Below are positions 32,595 to 42,957 of a stretch of DNA of 64,000 bases, in pieces. The notes under the pieces are model-generated. The model saw only the letters and a program-made list of their open reading frames with translations. It was not told where the DNA came from and ran no database searches. The DNA is from Takashimella koratensis (Eukaryota; Basidiomycota; Tremellomycetes; Trichosporonales; Tetragoniomycetaceae), in the NCBI GenBank assembly GCA_003116875.1, contig BCKT01000022.1:62488-126487 (forward strand). The letters are read 5' to 3'. Within the stretch, counting starts at the first letter, position 1, and each line of letters begins with the position of its first letter. Both the position numbers and the translations under genes were made by a program.

Positions 32595-33365
32595 CCCCAA
32601 GTCCTCATGCAACTTCACCACACACACGCACCTCTCCGACGAGTCATTTGTCGCCTGACCTTCAGCCCTCACGCCTCTACACGCAGGCTTACGACTTGGC
32701 CGGTCGATATCCTTTCAGCAGCCTAGAAAGCGTCTCACTCGTCGAGTAGACCCGAGGTGAACGAAGTGAGGGCTCAGGTCTGGTGCCCTATAGCGGTCCG
32801 GCTGTATGGGTCTGCGAGACTGTCCTGAGCAAGCTATGACTCTTGAGCTGCTCGAGTTGTAAAGGAGGTAGCCGAGTACAATCCCCCTCGCCTTCTTGCC
32901 GTCCTCCACGCTGACTCATCCCCTCTCTCTTTCCGTACATCCCTCAACCCCCTCATCCCCAGCCCAAAGTCGACCGAGTTAATCCCCACGAAGGCTTCGA
33001 ACAAAAGCCGAACGAGGCGAACCACGCAAGGCGGCTACACCATTTCCCGACCCCCCCTCGCCTTCTCGCACTCTTCACGGCCGCCCGCCATCTGGGTCAC
33101 GTTCGGCCGAGAACGTCGACTGCAGGCCGGCGACAGACCCTCGGCGACATTTCCGAGTCGACACGGCCGATGCGCCGACCAACGCGCAACTGTTAACGGG
33201 CGGTCGTCAATGAGCGAGGGAGATCCACCCCGTTAGTACGATGAGAACAAGGAAAAGGTCGGCCGAGCTTGTAATATTAGTAAAGTAGATAAGAACCGAC
33301 ACTATGGGGTCGATGCATAGCAAGGATTTGCAAGTCCCAAGGTCGTATGAGACATCGACAACCGA
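32595..33365. other. Intergenic: B2 upstream region and MIP1 3' flank
   Basis: I see no coding block in these 770 bp. This is the right-hand border of the accessory island; the next gene is a conserved housekeeping gene with higher GC. Confidence 0.4.
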
Positions 33366-36300
33366 TCACCCTCGGCCGGTGTTCACTGGAACTGCGCGAA
33401 CCCGACGACTCCCACTGGTCCGACTGGGCCTCAACTTAGCCGGCGTATTCCGCTCCCACGACAAGTTACCCAGATCCACCTCGTCCCATGCGATCCCAGC
33501 TCCAATATCAACGTGAGTTTCGTACCCCTCGTCGTTCAATTCCTCACTCCGAGGCCCAACAGGCTTCCCACCTACACCGGCTGTCTTCCGAGCCGACCTG
33601 GCCGCTGACCTCGATGCTGGAGTCCGAGTCCGAACGGCGATATCCGACCAACCGTTGTCTTTCCCCATACCCTGAGATTTGAGCCAGTCACGCGCGGCGG
33701 CGCGGTTCGACTCTGCCTGAACTTGTAGAAACCTCCTGTGTTCGTTTGACCGAATATCGGAGAAGATCCGGACTGGCGGAGGAAGCGTCGACTGCGGTTG
33801 TTCGAGATCGGGCCCGGTGGGTGGTCCGAGGTCCCCTCCGCCAGTCTTCTCCAGGAGAGAAAAAATGTCCACGCTCTCACCCGGTGCGATAGCGTTCGGG
33901 TGGCTTGGCGTGACACAAGACATGTCTGTTTCTTTTCGAAGTACGTGGTCGATATCGACCGCGGAGAAGAAGAGGACCCCCTGTGGCACATCGTCCAGGC
34001 CTAAGTTGTAGCAGAAGAGCGCGCGAGTCCAGGCGTTGGCGATCTGAAGCGCGAGGGCGGCGCGGTACTTGTCTTCCTCACGGGCGAGGTACCGAACCTC
34101 GTCGTGTACCGAGAGGAGGTATCGAGCATTGATGGAGTATCGGGTAGTCAGATACTCCATGGAGGCGATGAGGAGGTGGAGGTAGTCAACACCCGAGGAC
34201 TGGACGACCCAATTGATTCGTGATGGCAGGTAAGACTGCACGTCGTCTAAGTAGTCTCGGCGCAACGCCCGGGTAACTCCACAGCCCAGCGCAGGGGTTG
34301 TAGGTCGATCGAGGAGCGCGATGGATTCGAGCGTGTTGAAGAGATAACTCTCTGACCCACCATGCCAGAGTTGGTCTCGGCCCGGCCGGGGTTCTTTACC
34401 CGCCCGACGCGTTTTCGTACCCTTGGTCGCTTCGTACAGGCTCCGCGCGAGAGCCTCGGCAGCAGGCTTGGTCAGGCTGCTGTCCCCCTGCATAAGCAGC
34501 TGGACAGCGTGCGGCTGGCCCGCACCGTAGATCCGCGAGTAGTTGAACACCTTCGCAGCATCGCGTGAGATCTTCAAGATACTCGCCGTCTTCGAATGCA
34601 GGTCGGTCCCCGCCGACTTTGTCCCTTCGAGGGTCATCCACCCGATCGCAGTCGCGCCGTGTAAGCCGAACTGAGAGTCACCCATGACGCTAGAGATCCA
34701 AAGCTCCTCTGAATCGACATCGGCACCAACGATCGCGTACCCCTCGGGCGCACGGACCATCGCCTTAAGCTCGGACCCGACTCGGTTCTTCTTCGCGTTG
34801 GACGCAGTCAACCACGTCGATTCGACCGCACGGCGCGTCACCGTCCCCATCGTGATCACTTTCGGGAGGATCATACCATGCTCCTCATCCCGCCAGACAA
34901 CCATCTGGTCCATGATCCGCTCGCGGGCGCCGATCCAATAACTACACTGCGCGTTCATGTTTGTCGCTGCAGACGCAGCCTTGGCCGCAGCGCTATCCCC
35001 ATCCCCACTAACTGCCGACGCGAGCTCACCAGATTCCAGAGCATCGAGAAAACTCTTCGTCAACGGGTTCCCGACATTGCTCTCCTCACCGTCCTTGTGC
35101 GGGAGCTTGAAGTAGAGATGCTGGGAATCCGCCGCGAATCGCTCGTCGCCTTTCATCGGAGTAAATTTGACAGCCTTCTTGGGATCGACGGCGGCGTTGG
35201 TGTTGGGAGCGACGGATTCTGTCGATACAACCTCGATGTCAACCTCGCTCAATTCAGTCGGGGTAGCCTTGGCTTGATTTTTCGGCACACGGTACATCCA
35301 CTTGTGCTGACGACTGAGGAAGAGCGGGAAACCGTTCCATTGCATTCTCAGGAGAAGCGGGGCGACCGACTTGCGGACCGTCAGATCGAGCTCTCCAAAC
35401 GGCACTTTCTTGTTGCTCGCAGGCGCCGAGAGGTCCCAATACCATTTGGGCCACGAGGCGGACCCGCTTAACCGCGATCGAGACGAACGAGGCGATGCGA
35501 TGACCGAGTCCCCATTGGACGATACTGCCGGTGACGATTCCCTCCAGTCCAGCTGCATCCCCCAGTCATCGTCCGGCCCAATCTCCTTCATTTTCGCCGC
35601 ACACGCCGCCAAGTCGTCCGTCACACTCGACAAATCCGCCTGCAAGACTTTCTCCAGAACGTCAGGGTAAGGACTAGTAATCAGTCCGTCCTTGACGTCC
35701 TTCTTCACCGCGTGACCGCCACCGACGAGTTTCGCGCGCCGGTTCTCGCCCGGCGGGGGGATCCGGAAGAACGCCGAGGTTTCTGCGGCCGATTCGAGGT
35801 GGACATCCTTAGGTCCTAGCTCAACGGGCAGCCCGTGGGCCTGGATTAGGTCGGAGATGGCGGATTGAGGGACCTTGAAGCACCAGAAGTGCTCGGCGAG
35901 TTGAACGACTGGGTAGCCCTTGTAGGACATGCGAAGGATGAGGGGTATGATATCGCGTTGATATCGGATGTCGAGAAGGGATTGAGAGTTGGCCGCGATG
36001 GGAGCGTACCACCGTGGCAGTGAGGTAAGTGGGGTAGTCGTGGCAGGGGTGGTAGGCGTTTGCTCCGTCAGAGTTAGAGCTATTGCTTCGTTGGCCGTAG
36101 CACTCGATAATTTTGGTGTGTCTTCTTGCCCAGAGACGGATTCCTTCGTCAAAATTTCATCGTATTCCGGACTATCCTCCCATCTCGCCGGTTTGAGCGA
36201 CCAATCGAGCTGACCAGACCAAGGATCGCCCTCTTTCGGCCCCTCTTTTCTCAACTTCTCTGCCAACAGCCTCAACGCCTTCTTCACTCCCTCTCCCATC

Positions 36301-38183
36301 TCCTGATATTTCCCCTCCGCATCTTGGAGATACTTTTCCCAGCTCTTATCAACGGGCAAGAACGCGTTACCCATAGCTAACACGCCTGCAAACGTCGCTG
36401 GATGAGGACATGAAGCGAGGAAGAGCGGAAGGACGACTTTGAACACATCGTGTGTCACTCGCACATCGGTCGCGCAGTAACTCAGGAGGTCATGGAGTTC
36501 GGGTCGAAGCATCGAAGCATGGCTGATCGAGTCGTCACTGAATCGGTCACGCGTAGACTTGTCCATCTCGATCCCGCAGTGGAGGCTAGCGACTTCGGCG
36601 AGAGAGTTGATCGAAGTCGTATCTTCCCACCGTTTCTGCGCCGCATCAGAGGCCGAAACGAGCTGTCCGTTGACCCAAGCATCTTCACTGATCTCGGCAA
36701 GGCTCTGAGCAAGCATCTCGCCTCCTTCCTGTTCCGCCTGCTCACGGAGGACCCGCATCGCGTCCTCTGCTTGAGAAGTATTCACTTGCTTGCGCTTGCG
36801 ATGAAGCATCCACGCCGAGCGTTGGACCGAGGTGATACCCCTTGTGGCCACGTGGAGGGACAACGTATCGAGCCACCGTGTTGGCGTTCGGTCAAGCGAG
36901 TATTCCTCGAGCACTCGAGCACGGTCGTATCCGACGTTATGGCCGATCGCGATCGTCGGTCGCTTCCCATCGAACAGCGGGATCAGGTCGTGTGGGAGGT
37001 GTCCGGGCGCTCGGGTATCCCACCGAGCCCGAGCCTCGGGCGGTGAGTCTGAGGTTGGCGGATCGTCGAAGATGGATGGTGAGAGCCACGAGTACCATGC
37101 CTTTGGACTCGCAGCTGTCGCCATCACAGGGTACGGCGAGATCTTGTGCAGGGTCTCGACATCAAACGAGACGATATCCTCCAACACGTGGTCGACAGGG
37201 GTGACGCTGCCGTCCGCATCGTAGCGATACCAACCAGGCGCCGAGGTTTCCCATTGTTCCGGGAGAGGAGGGAGGTCGATATCCGCGAGCTGCTTCGCCA
37301 TGGACAGGTAGGGCTCAGCGGTCGCGTTACCGAGCGCTTGGAAATGCGCCCGGATGTCTTGGCCTTGTAGCGGCGGCATGTCGAATGAAATCTCAGGGAG
37401 AACGGCAGCACTCTCGGGCGAGAGACCGTGATGCTTGAGGTGACGGCGCGAGAGGTCGAGCAGCTCAGGAGGAGGGGAGGGAAGAGGCGGACCGGGGAAG
37501 AGTTGGGAATGGAGAGAAGGGGAGAGGAGTTGTACGCCGACGGCGTTGCGCCTGGGCTGAAGGGTGGGTTGGATCGTGGGATCGAGGGAGGGCGGAGTCG
37601 AGGCATGCTCTTTCTCTTTGCCCTTGGCGGTGGGCGGGGTACGATCGGCAAGGCGCGAGGGGCCAGAAACGGGTTCTGGAGGTAGGGTTTCAGGCCATTG
37701 CGAGCTGAGCACGGCAGGCTGCGATGAGCCCGACGACAGTGGCGGGTATGCCGAGGGGTCCATCAACGACGGCAGCCTCGGGTTCCTCTTGGTCGTCACT
37801 GCAGTATACATGTCAGTGTCATGTTCCGTCCTCTGCGCCAAAGACTGCTCACCCGGCTGCGCTTGAGCCGATTTCTCCATCTCAACAGCGAGGAGGTAAT
37901 CGTTGTACTCTGCGCGCCTGGGATGCATTGATACCCTATGTCCACGATCGGCTCCGCTACCACCGCACAAGCCAGAGGATACATTATCATTGAGGATGGT
38001 GCCATTTTCATTGCCGCTGGTGTGATCGTTGTCGTTATCGGCTTCGTCGTCAACAGGCTGGACGGCAGCAGACAAGGGTCGTCGTGTGACCGATACCGAG
38101 GCGCAAGGACGGTGCCGCCTGACCCGCACAGAGGGGCGGACCAACACCGCACGCAGGCGAGGGAGGTCGCTGAGGCCACGCAT
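33366..38183 (-). CDS. MIP1: Mitochondrial DNA polymerase gamma catalytic subunit
   Basis: Two exons, 38183-37853 and 37798-33366, give 1587 residues. The 54-nt intron (GTGAGC to CTGCAG, with CTGAC near the acceptor) is a multiple of three, so the unspliced frame is also open. The N-terminus is Arg-rich and acid-poor (MRGLSDLPRLRAVLVRPSVR), as expected for a mitochondrial presequence. Conserved blocks are VGVQLLSPSLHSQLFPG; exonuclease motifs I (VSFDVET), II (IGHNVGYDR) and III (YCATDVRVTHDVF); and polymerase motifs A (IVGADVDSEELWI), B (KVFNYSRIYGAG) and C (LLSVHDEVRYL). This family A enzyme replicates mtDNA with proofreading. It is longer than the roughly 1250-residue yeast protein because of an N-terminal extension, low-complexity spacer inserts and a C-terminal tail. 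ATG 38183 is preferred over the in-frame ATG 38288, which would precede the presequence. Confidence 0.95.
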   Translation of the reverse strand: MRGLSDLPRLRAVLVRPSVRVRRHRPCASVSVTRRPLSAAVQPVDDEADNDNDHTSGNENGTILNDNVSSGLCGGSGADRGHRVSMHPRRAEYNDYLLAVEMEKSAQAQPGEQSLAQRTEHDTDMYTAVTTKRNPRLPSLMDPSAYPPLSSGSSQPAVLSSQWPETLPPEPVSGPSRLADRTPPTAKGKEKEHASTPPSLDPTIQPTLQPRRNAVGVQLLSPSLHSQLFPGPPLPSPPPELLDLSRRHLKHHGLSPESAAVLPEISFDMPPLQGQDIRAHFQALGNATAEPYLSMAKQLADIDLPPLPEQWETSAPGWYRYDADGSVTPVDHVLEDIVSFDVETLHKISPYPVMATAASPKAWYSWLSPSIFDDPPTSDSPPEARARWDTRAPGHLPHDLIPLFDGKRPTIAIGHNVGYDRARVLEEYSLDRTPTRWLDTLSLHVATRGITSVQRSAWMLHRKRKQVNTSQAEDAMRVLREQAEQEGGEMLAQSLAEISEDAWVNGQLVSASDAAQKRWEDTTSINSLAEVASLHCGIEMDKSTRDRFSDDSISHASMLRPELHDLLSYCATDVRVTHDVFKVVLPLFLASCPHPATFAGVLAMGNAFLPVDKSWEKYLQDAEGKYQEMGEGVKKALRLLAEKLRKEGPKEGDPWSGQLDWSLKPARWEDSPEYDEILTKESVSGQEDTPKLSSATANEAIALTLTEQTPTTPATTTPLTSLPRWYAPIAANSQSLLDIRYQRDIIPLILRMSYKGYPVVQLAEHFWCFKVPQSAISDLIQAHGLPVELGPKDVHLESAAETSAFFRIPPPGENRRAKLVGGGHAVKKDVKDGLITSPYPDVLEKVLQADLSSVTDDLAACAAKMKEIGPDDDWGMQLDWRESSPAVSSNGDSVIASPRSSRSRLSGSASWPKWYWDLSAPASNKKVPFGELDLTVRKSVAPLLLRMQWNGFPLFLSRQHKWMYRVPKNQAKATPTELSEVDIEVVSTESVAPNTNAAVDPKKAVKFTPMKGDERFAADSQHLYFKLPHKDGEESNVGNPLTKSFLDALESGELASAVSGDGDSAAAKAASAATNMNAQCSYWIGARERIMDQMVVWRDEEHGMILPKVITMGTVTRRAVESTWLTASNAKKNRVGSELKAMVRAPEGYAIVGADVDSEELWISSVMGDSQFGLHGATAIGWMTLEGTKSAGTDLHSKTASILKISRDAAKVFNYSRIYGAGQPHAVQLLMQGDSSLTKPAAEALARSLYEATKGTKTRRAGKEPRPGRDQLWHGGSESYLFNTLESIALLDRPTTPALGCGVTRALRRDYLDDVQSYLPSRINWVVQSSGVDYLHLLIASMEYLTTRYSINARYLLSVHDEVRYLAREEDKYRAALALQIANAWTRALFCYNLGLDDVPQGVLFFSAVDIDHVLRKETDMSCVTPSHPNAIAPGESVDIFSLLEKTGGGDLGPPTGPDLEQPQSTLPPPVRIFSDIRSNEHRRFLQVQAESNRAAARDWLKSQGMGKDNGWSDIAVRTRTPASRSAARSARKTAGVGGKPVGPRSEELNDEGYETHVDIGAGIAWDEVDLGNLSWERNTPAKLRPSRTSGSRRVRAVPVNTGRG

Positions 38184-38430
38184 GGAGGAGAAGGGAGGGA
38201 GTTGGTCGAGCTGGATGTGGTTAGATGAGGTCCATGGGTGGTGCTGAGGTGAGATCAAGGTGAGATGTCCAGAGGTGAGATTGGCCACCCGTCTATGCTG
38301 AAAACATCAAATGCACATCGGAGCGGAAGCAAATCTGGCTGATTTTGGCCTTTGGTCGGCTAGGGTCACGTCACGGTCAGTCCGCCTCCTGCCTCCTGCC
38401 TCTTCTCCATCCTCCACATCAAGCACAAGC
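38184..38430. promoter_or_regulatory. Bidirectional promoter between MIP1 and the Lunapark gene
   Basis: Only 247 bp separate two start codons pointing away from each other, so the promoters must be shared or overlapping. No TATA box is evident. Confidence 0.6.
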
Positions 38431-40229
38431 ATGGGCTCGTGGTTCTCAAAGGTAAGCAAGCACCTCGCTCTCACTGCCTCACACATCCCGCTCGCTACTG
38501 ACCGCTGCCCGCTGCCTGCTGATACCCCATAGTCCGAGTCGAAAGACTACGAGACCGTCCTCGCCCGCCTTGCAACCGAGATCAACGAAGCCAAGACCCA
38601 CCTCTCCGAGATCCGGCTGCGTGAGCGACGCTTCACTCTCCTCCTCTTCGCGTACGGGCTCGGGCTGTGGGCGCTGTGGGTCGCGCTGTGGTGGATCCGG
38701 GGACTGCCGTGGGGCCTCGTAGGATGGGCAGCGGAGGGGACAGAGGCCAAGGTCGCTGGTGCCGTGGGAGTGGTTGCAGGTCCAGTTCTGTGAGTGGCTG
38801 CGTTCGAGAATTGTTGCAAGACAAGCCCAAGAAGAGAAGTACTTTTTCAAGTAGCTGGAGATAACTGAGGCGCTCATGATCATGCTGACTTGTCACTTTC
38901 TCTCCTCATCGCATCTCTGCTATAGGCTGTGGTCGTTCAACCGCCTGGTACACCTCTTCTTCACCCGACAACGGACGGCAGAGGAGACCCACCTCCGCAC
39001 ACTGCTATTAAAGCAGCGCAAGCAGGTAGACGATATCAAGAAAGCCACAAACTTTGATTCCACACGCAAGCTGCTGGAGCAATACGAGGAGGGTAATGGT
39101 ATGCAGGTGAGTCGCAAGGTTGCCCGTTCACCTCGTGCAGGAAGACCAGGCCACCAGCTGACATTCACAACCCAGCGAGCACCACAGACTCCTATGCAGG
39201 CAGGACAGCCGTCGCCCCGACCAGGATCAAACTTTTCAACCCCGCAACGGAAAGGTGGCGGCAAGGCCGGCTCGCCTGCGAATGTCACACCTGGGCAGCC
39301 TGGACAACCTGGTCCTGCATCAGGTACCCCGCGCGCTCCAGGGCACCTTGTTGGGATCGCTGGGACCCCAGGTCGTAAGTCTATATCTCTTCCTGGCCCG
39401 CGCAGCACCCAATCACGACGATTGACATCGCTGACTTCATTGTAGCCGGAGCAGTTCCCGGTACCCCTGTGATCGTCCCCGAAGGGCTCAGCCCGGAACA
39501 GGCCGCCGCCCTCCACATGCAGATGCAGGCGGTCCAGCCTGTCCTCCCGACCCCTGAGAAGAAATGGTACGACCGACTCGCTGACTCGATCCTTGGCGAA
39601 GATCCCAGTGAGTCGAGCTTGACGTGCAAGGAAGGGAAAGGGCGCTAATGGGAGTGATGCTGGGAACTACGTATAGGCCAAGCAGTGCAGAGCAAGTATG
39701 CTTTGGTGTGTGGAGAGTGCTTTAGACATAACGGGCTGGTTGGGAGCAAGTACGAGTGGGAGCGAATGAGTGAGTGTTGCCTTTGATGCCTGACTTGGGT
39801 GAAGAGAGAGCATTTGCTGACCTCTACCCGCAGAATGGATCTGTCCAAGTGAGTGTCCTCGCAGATTTTACAGACGAGGCATCAATCTGACCTCTTGCAG
39901 GATGCAATCACCTCAACCCAGCGCCCATCAGCCGACCAGAAACACTCGACTCCCTCGGCCCATCAGGCCCCAACCAACCCTCCCAGTCCCTCCCCGCTCC
40001 CAGCTCCACGCCCACCACTTCCGCCTCGCTCACGCCGTCGACACCCGTCCCGCCCTCCCCTGTCACCCCATCACATGTGCCGCACCTGCGGGCGTCTCCG
40101 CGGCCCCGGCGGCATCTGGGCGAGAAGGGCACCCCGCGGTCCTCCAGGCTCGGGCAGGAGGTGTTCTCCGCCTCGTCAGAGGATGATGATGATGAGGACG
40201 CGACGGATAGGATGGAGGTGGATAAGTGA
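38431..40229 (+). CDS. LNP1: Lunapark-family ER three-way-junction protein
   Basis: Eight exons: 38431-38451, 38533-38789, 38926-39106, 39176-39374, 39446-39607, 39677-39769, 39834-39848 and 39901-40229, giving 418 residues. After a short N-terminus (MGSWFSKSE, a possible myristoylation context) comes a charged coiled-coil stretch. Two hydrophobic hairpins follow (LLLFAYGLGLWALWVALWWI, and VAGAVGVVAGPVLLW), then RTLLLKQRKQVDDIKKATNFDSTRKLLEQY, the Lunapark signature. The C-terminal zinc ribbon reads YALVCGECFRHNGLV then WICPRCNHLNP, supplying CxxC and CxxC. The protein stabilises three-way junctions of tubular ER in other organisms. Between the two parts lies a Pro/Gly/Gln-rich linker, and the tail is acidic. 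The 15-nt exon 7 encodes part of the second CxxC. Confidence 0.92.
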
Positions 40230-42957
40230 AAGAAGTGCAAGACGTGAGAGGGGTACCGCGGGACTTGGCAGAAAAGGGAATGATGGGTCCTGAAGAGATA
40301 GGGGTTTGCATGTCTCTGGGCTATGTTCCTCATTACATGTTGGCGTGTTTCGAATGACTACAGATGGTGATGATCATTGACGATGATGAATGAGACGCAA
40401 TGCAGAGATGCGATCAGACGAGATGAGACGTGGCGAGACGAGGTGAACTGCCACTTTTGCCGCATTTGCCGGACCTGTGCTTCCATGAGCAGTTCTGTGC
40501 TGTTCATGTCTCGGCCTGGTACTTGAGTGTTTCGCACTCGCTGCTCGTCGCTCTCTGTCTTGGTGTTTGTTGTTTTTGGGTCCGCTCCGTTCCGATGGAC
40601 CAGGACCCCGTGGACCCTGGGTGGAGAGATGAGAGGAGGGATGCGCCTGAACGGTGTTTAGACTTTTTGCTTCACTGGCATGAAGTTCAGGTCAACTCCA
40701 GACCAAGAGTATGGGACTCGGCCGCCGACCCTGTAGAGACTGTGGGCAAGAGGCAGGGAGGAAGAAAGAGCTCAGGGATGCAGGATAGGACGGTGGTGGG
40801 CAAAGGGGCAGGGGGCAGGGGGGGAAGGGTGCATTTGAATGAACCTAACTTTGACCCCGAAAGAGCAATTTTTGGAATCACCCCCCCGGTTGGTGTTCGC
40901 GTAAAAATTGGCCATCCCAGCCAGGCTGCCAGGGGATGGATTGCCAGTGTCAGAGGCGGCGCGTTACAGAGATCCTAAAAACAGGGTAGCTAGCTGGTTG
41001 AGGAATCTGAGGTCTGTGCAGCCTCGTTGGCGAGGGGGGAGCGAGGGAGAGACTATTCCCAGTCTGGAAGATCAGTGACAGCCCGGAACAACGAGAACAG
41101 GGAGCAGGGCATCTTTGCGCATCTCGAACGCTACCCCCTTACAGACCTTTAGTCATAGCTTCCAGCCCTGGGTCCCTCGTCTGTCTGACCCTAGCCACGA
41201 TCCGGACTTTCGGCTGCTGCGTTCAGTCCCGAGTCTCGGACCCCGAGCCCGACCCCTTTCCCCCGTCGAGTTTTCGTCAGGAAGAGTCAGCGTCAGAGTC
41301 AGGACAGCGGCGACTCTGGACCCCCGACCCCCCATCCCCTTGCTCTTCCCCTCACTGCCTTGACCCTTGTCGCTGGCCCCGACGCACCGACACACCAACA
41401 CATCAACACACTGACCCCGCCCACATCCCGACCGCAGGCATCCAGGACCCAGGTAGCCAAGGCCAAGTCCTGACGAGGCCAGGAGAGATTTCCGAAACGC
41501 AAACCCGACCAAAGCGGCAGTGTTCAAAGTGGTCGCAGTGGGTTTGTGGAAGCAGTGGAACTAGGAGAAAAAATAAACCCAGCACTGGCCCAAAATCCAA
41601 AAAAAATCCCAGCCAACAGTCAAACGCCTTCCGACCCGATCGACCACCACCCATTGCCATCTCCATCTCCATCTCTCTGTTTGCTCCTCCAACACCACCT
41701 GTACCACCCCCCACCACTTACCCATCTCGACCCGGCCTCGACACTCAGTACCTCACCCCATTCGACGAACGACAAACCCACGCCTGTGACATTACTTTTT
41801 TCTTTTCTCAGAACCACGCTGGCCCTTCGCTTCCGCCCCGTCTCTCATCGTGCTCCCTTCCCACCCGTCTCTTCCGTCCCCGCGCCAATAATAATAAAAA
41901 AAAAATTAGACCAGGAGCGCGACGCTATAGCATAGCATAAACGATCAGGACCACAGGACCGCAACGTAAACGGTAAAGCAATATCACGCAGCGCAAGCAG
42001 CACGAGGGGTAGAGACAGAGACAGAGGCAAGGAACGCTCTGGTTTGTCATTTACTTTACGAAGAGGGTTCGACCGACCGGTTGTGAGAGGCAGAGAGAGA
42101 CTGGCAAGCACATAGACAGGAAGCAGGGCAGCAGCGCAGTATACAGGGAGCGACGACACCAGTGGTCATCTTCCTACCCCTGTTACTCCTCGACTAGCTC
42201 TTCGGCCATCCCCTAGTCGACCCTCGACCCTCGACCCCCCCTCTCCACCGTCCATTCCCCGACGGATCCTGCCCACCGAGCGGCCTATCCACCGTCTCAC
42301 CACCCCCTTGTCCCCCGACCACCCGGTCCGTGCACGCGAGTGGACGAACATCCAGCCAACCGCAACCACAACTCACGCCTACCTCGTCGTTGTGGTTCTT
42401 TGTCAACAACACAGCACTCTCGCACGTCTTTCCGACAACGAGATCCAGCGGCTCGACGTATCGAGCGGATCCATCTTCCGCCCCTCTGTCGTCCCACTTT
42501 CCACTTCAACCCATCTCTTACCCATCCCATCCTAGCCAGAGTCACAAAGGTGCGAAGGCCATACCTATCCGTGACGACGATTCCGAATCACGGATCACGA
42601 ATCATTCACGGACCGCCCATACCCCTCGTCGCCTCCCTCCTCCACCGTCCGTCGCATTACCCCGACCGTGCACGACCTCCAAGGCCTCCCCTCTTCGCCG
42701 TTTCTGTGCATCATCTCTCTTTGTCCATCACCCATCACTCCATCGGCCATCTCGCCATTGTCGCGCCCGCGACCCACCCGCGCCTCACTTAGCCGCCAGC
42801 ACGCCCGACCCGAGCGTCTCCATCTAAAGGCGGTTGCCCACATCCTTCCCCCTTCCACTTCCCCTTCCCACCCTCCAGCGTCCCTTTCTACACCGCCCTA
42901 GTTGCGGCGCATTACTCCTGAACCCGTAGGCAGCAGCCCCCCTCATCGCTGCCTGTC
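40230..42957. other. Long intergenic/leader region upstream of the bHLH gene
   Basis: This is a 2.7-kb gap. From about 41.6 to 42.95 kb the plus strand is strongly pyrimidine-rich with many short open frames (for example 42330-42827 and 42340-42792), as in a long leader with upstream ORFs. The frame at 40430-40978 (182 codons) shows no family I know and has a mixed composition. I cannot support a separate gene here. Confidence 0.4.

Noticed and set aside
42330..42827. Open frames before the bHLH gene as a separate gene
   Set aside because: Two frames overlap in the same pyrimidine-rich stretch with similar composition and no conserved block. Leader ORFs are more likely.
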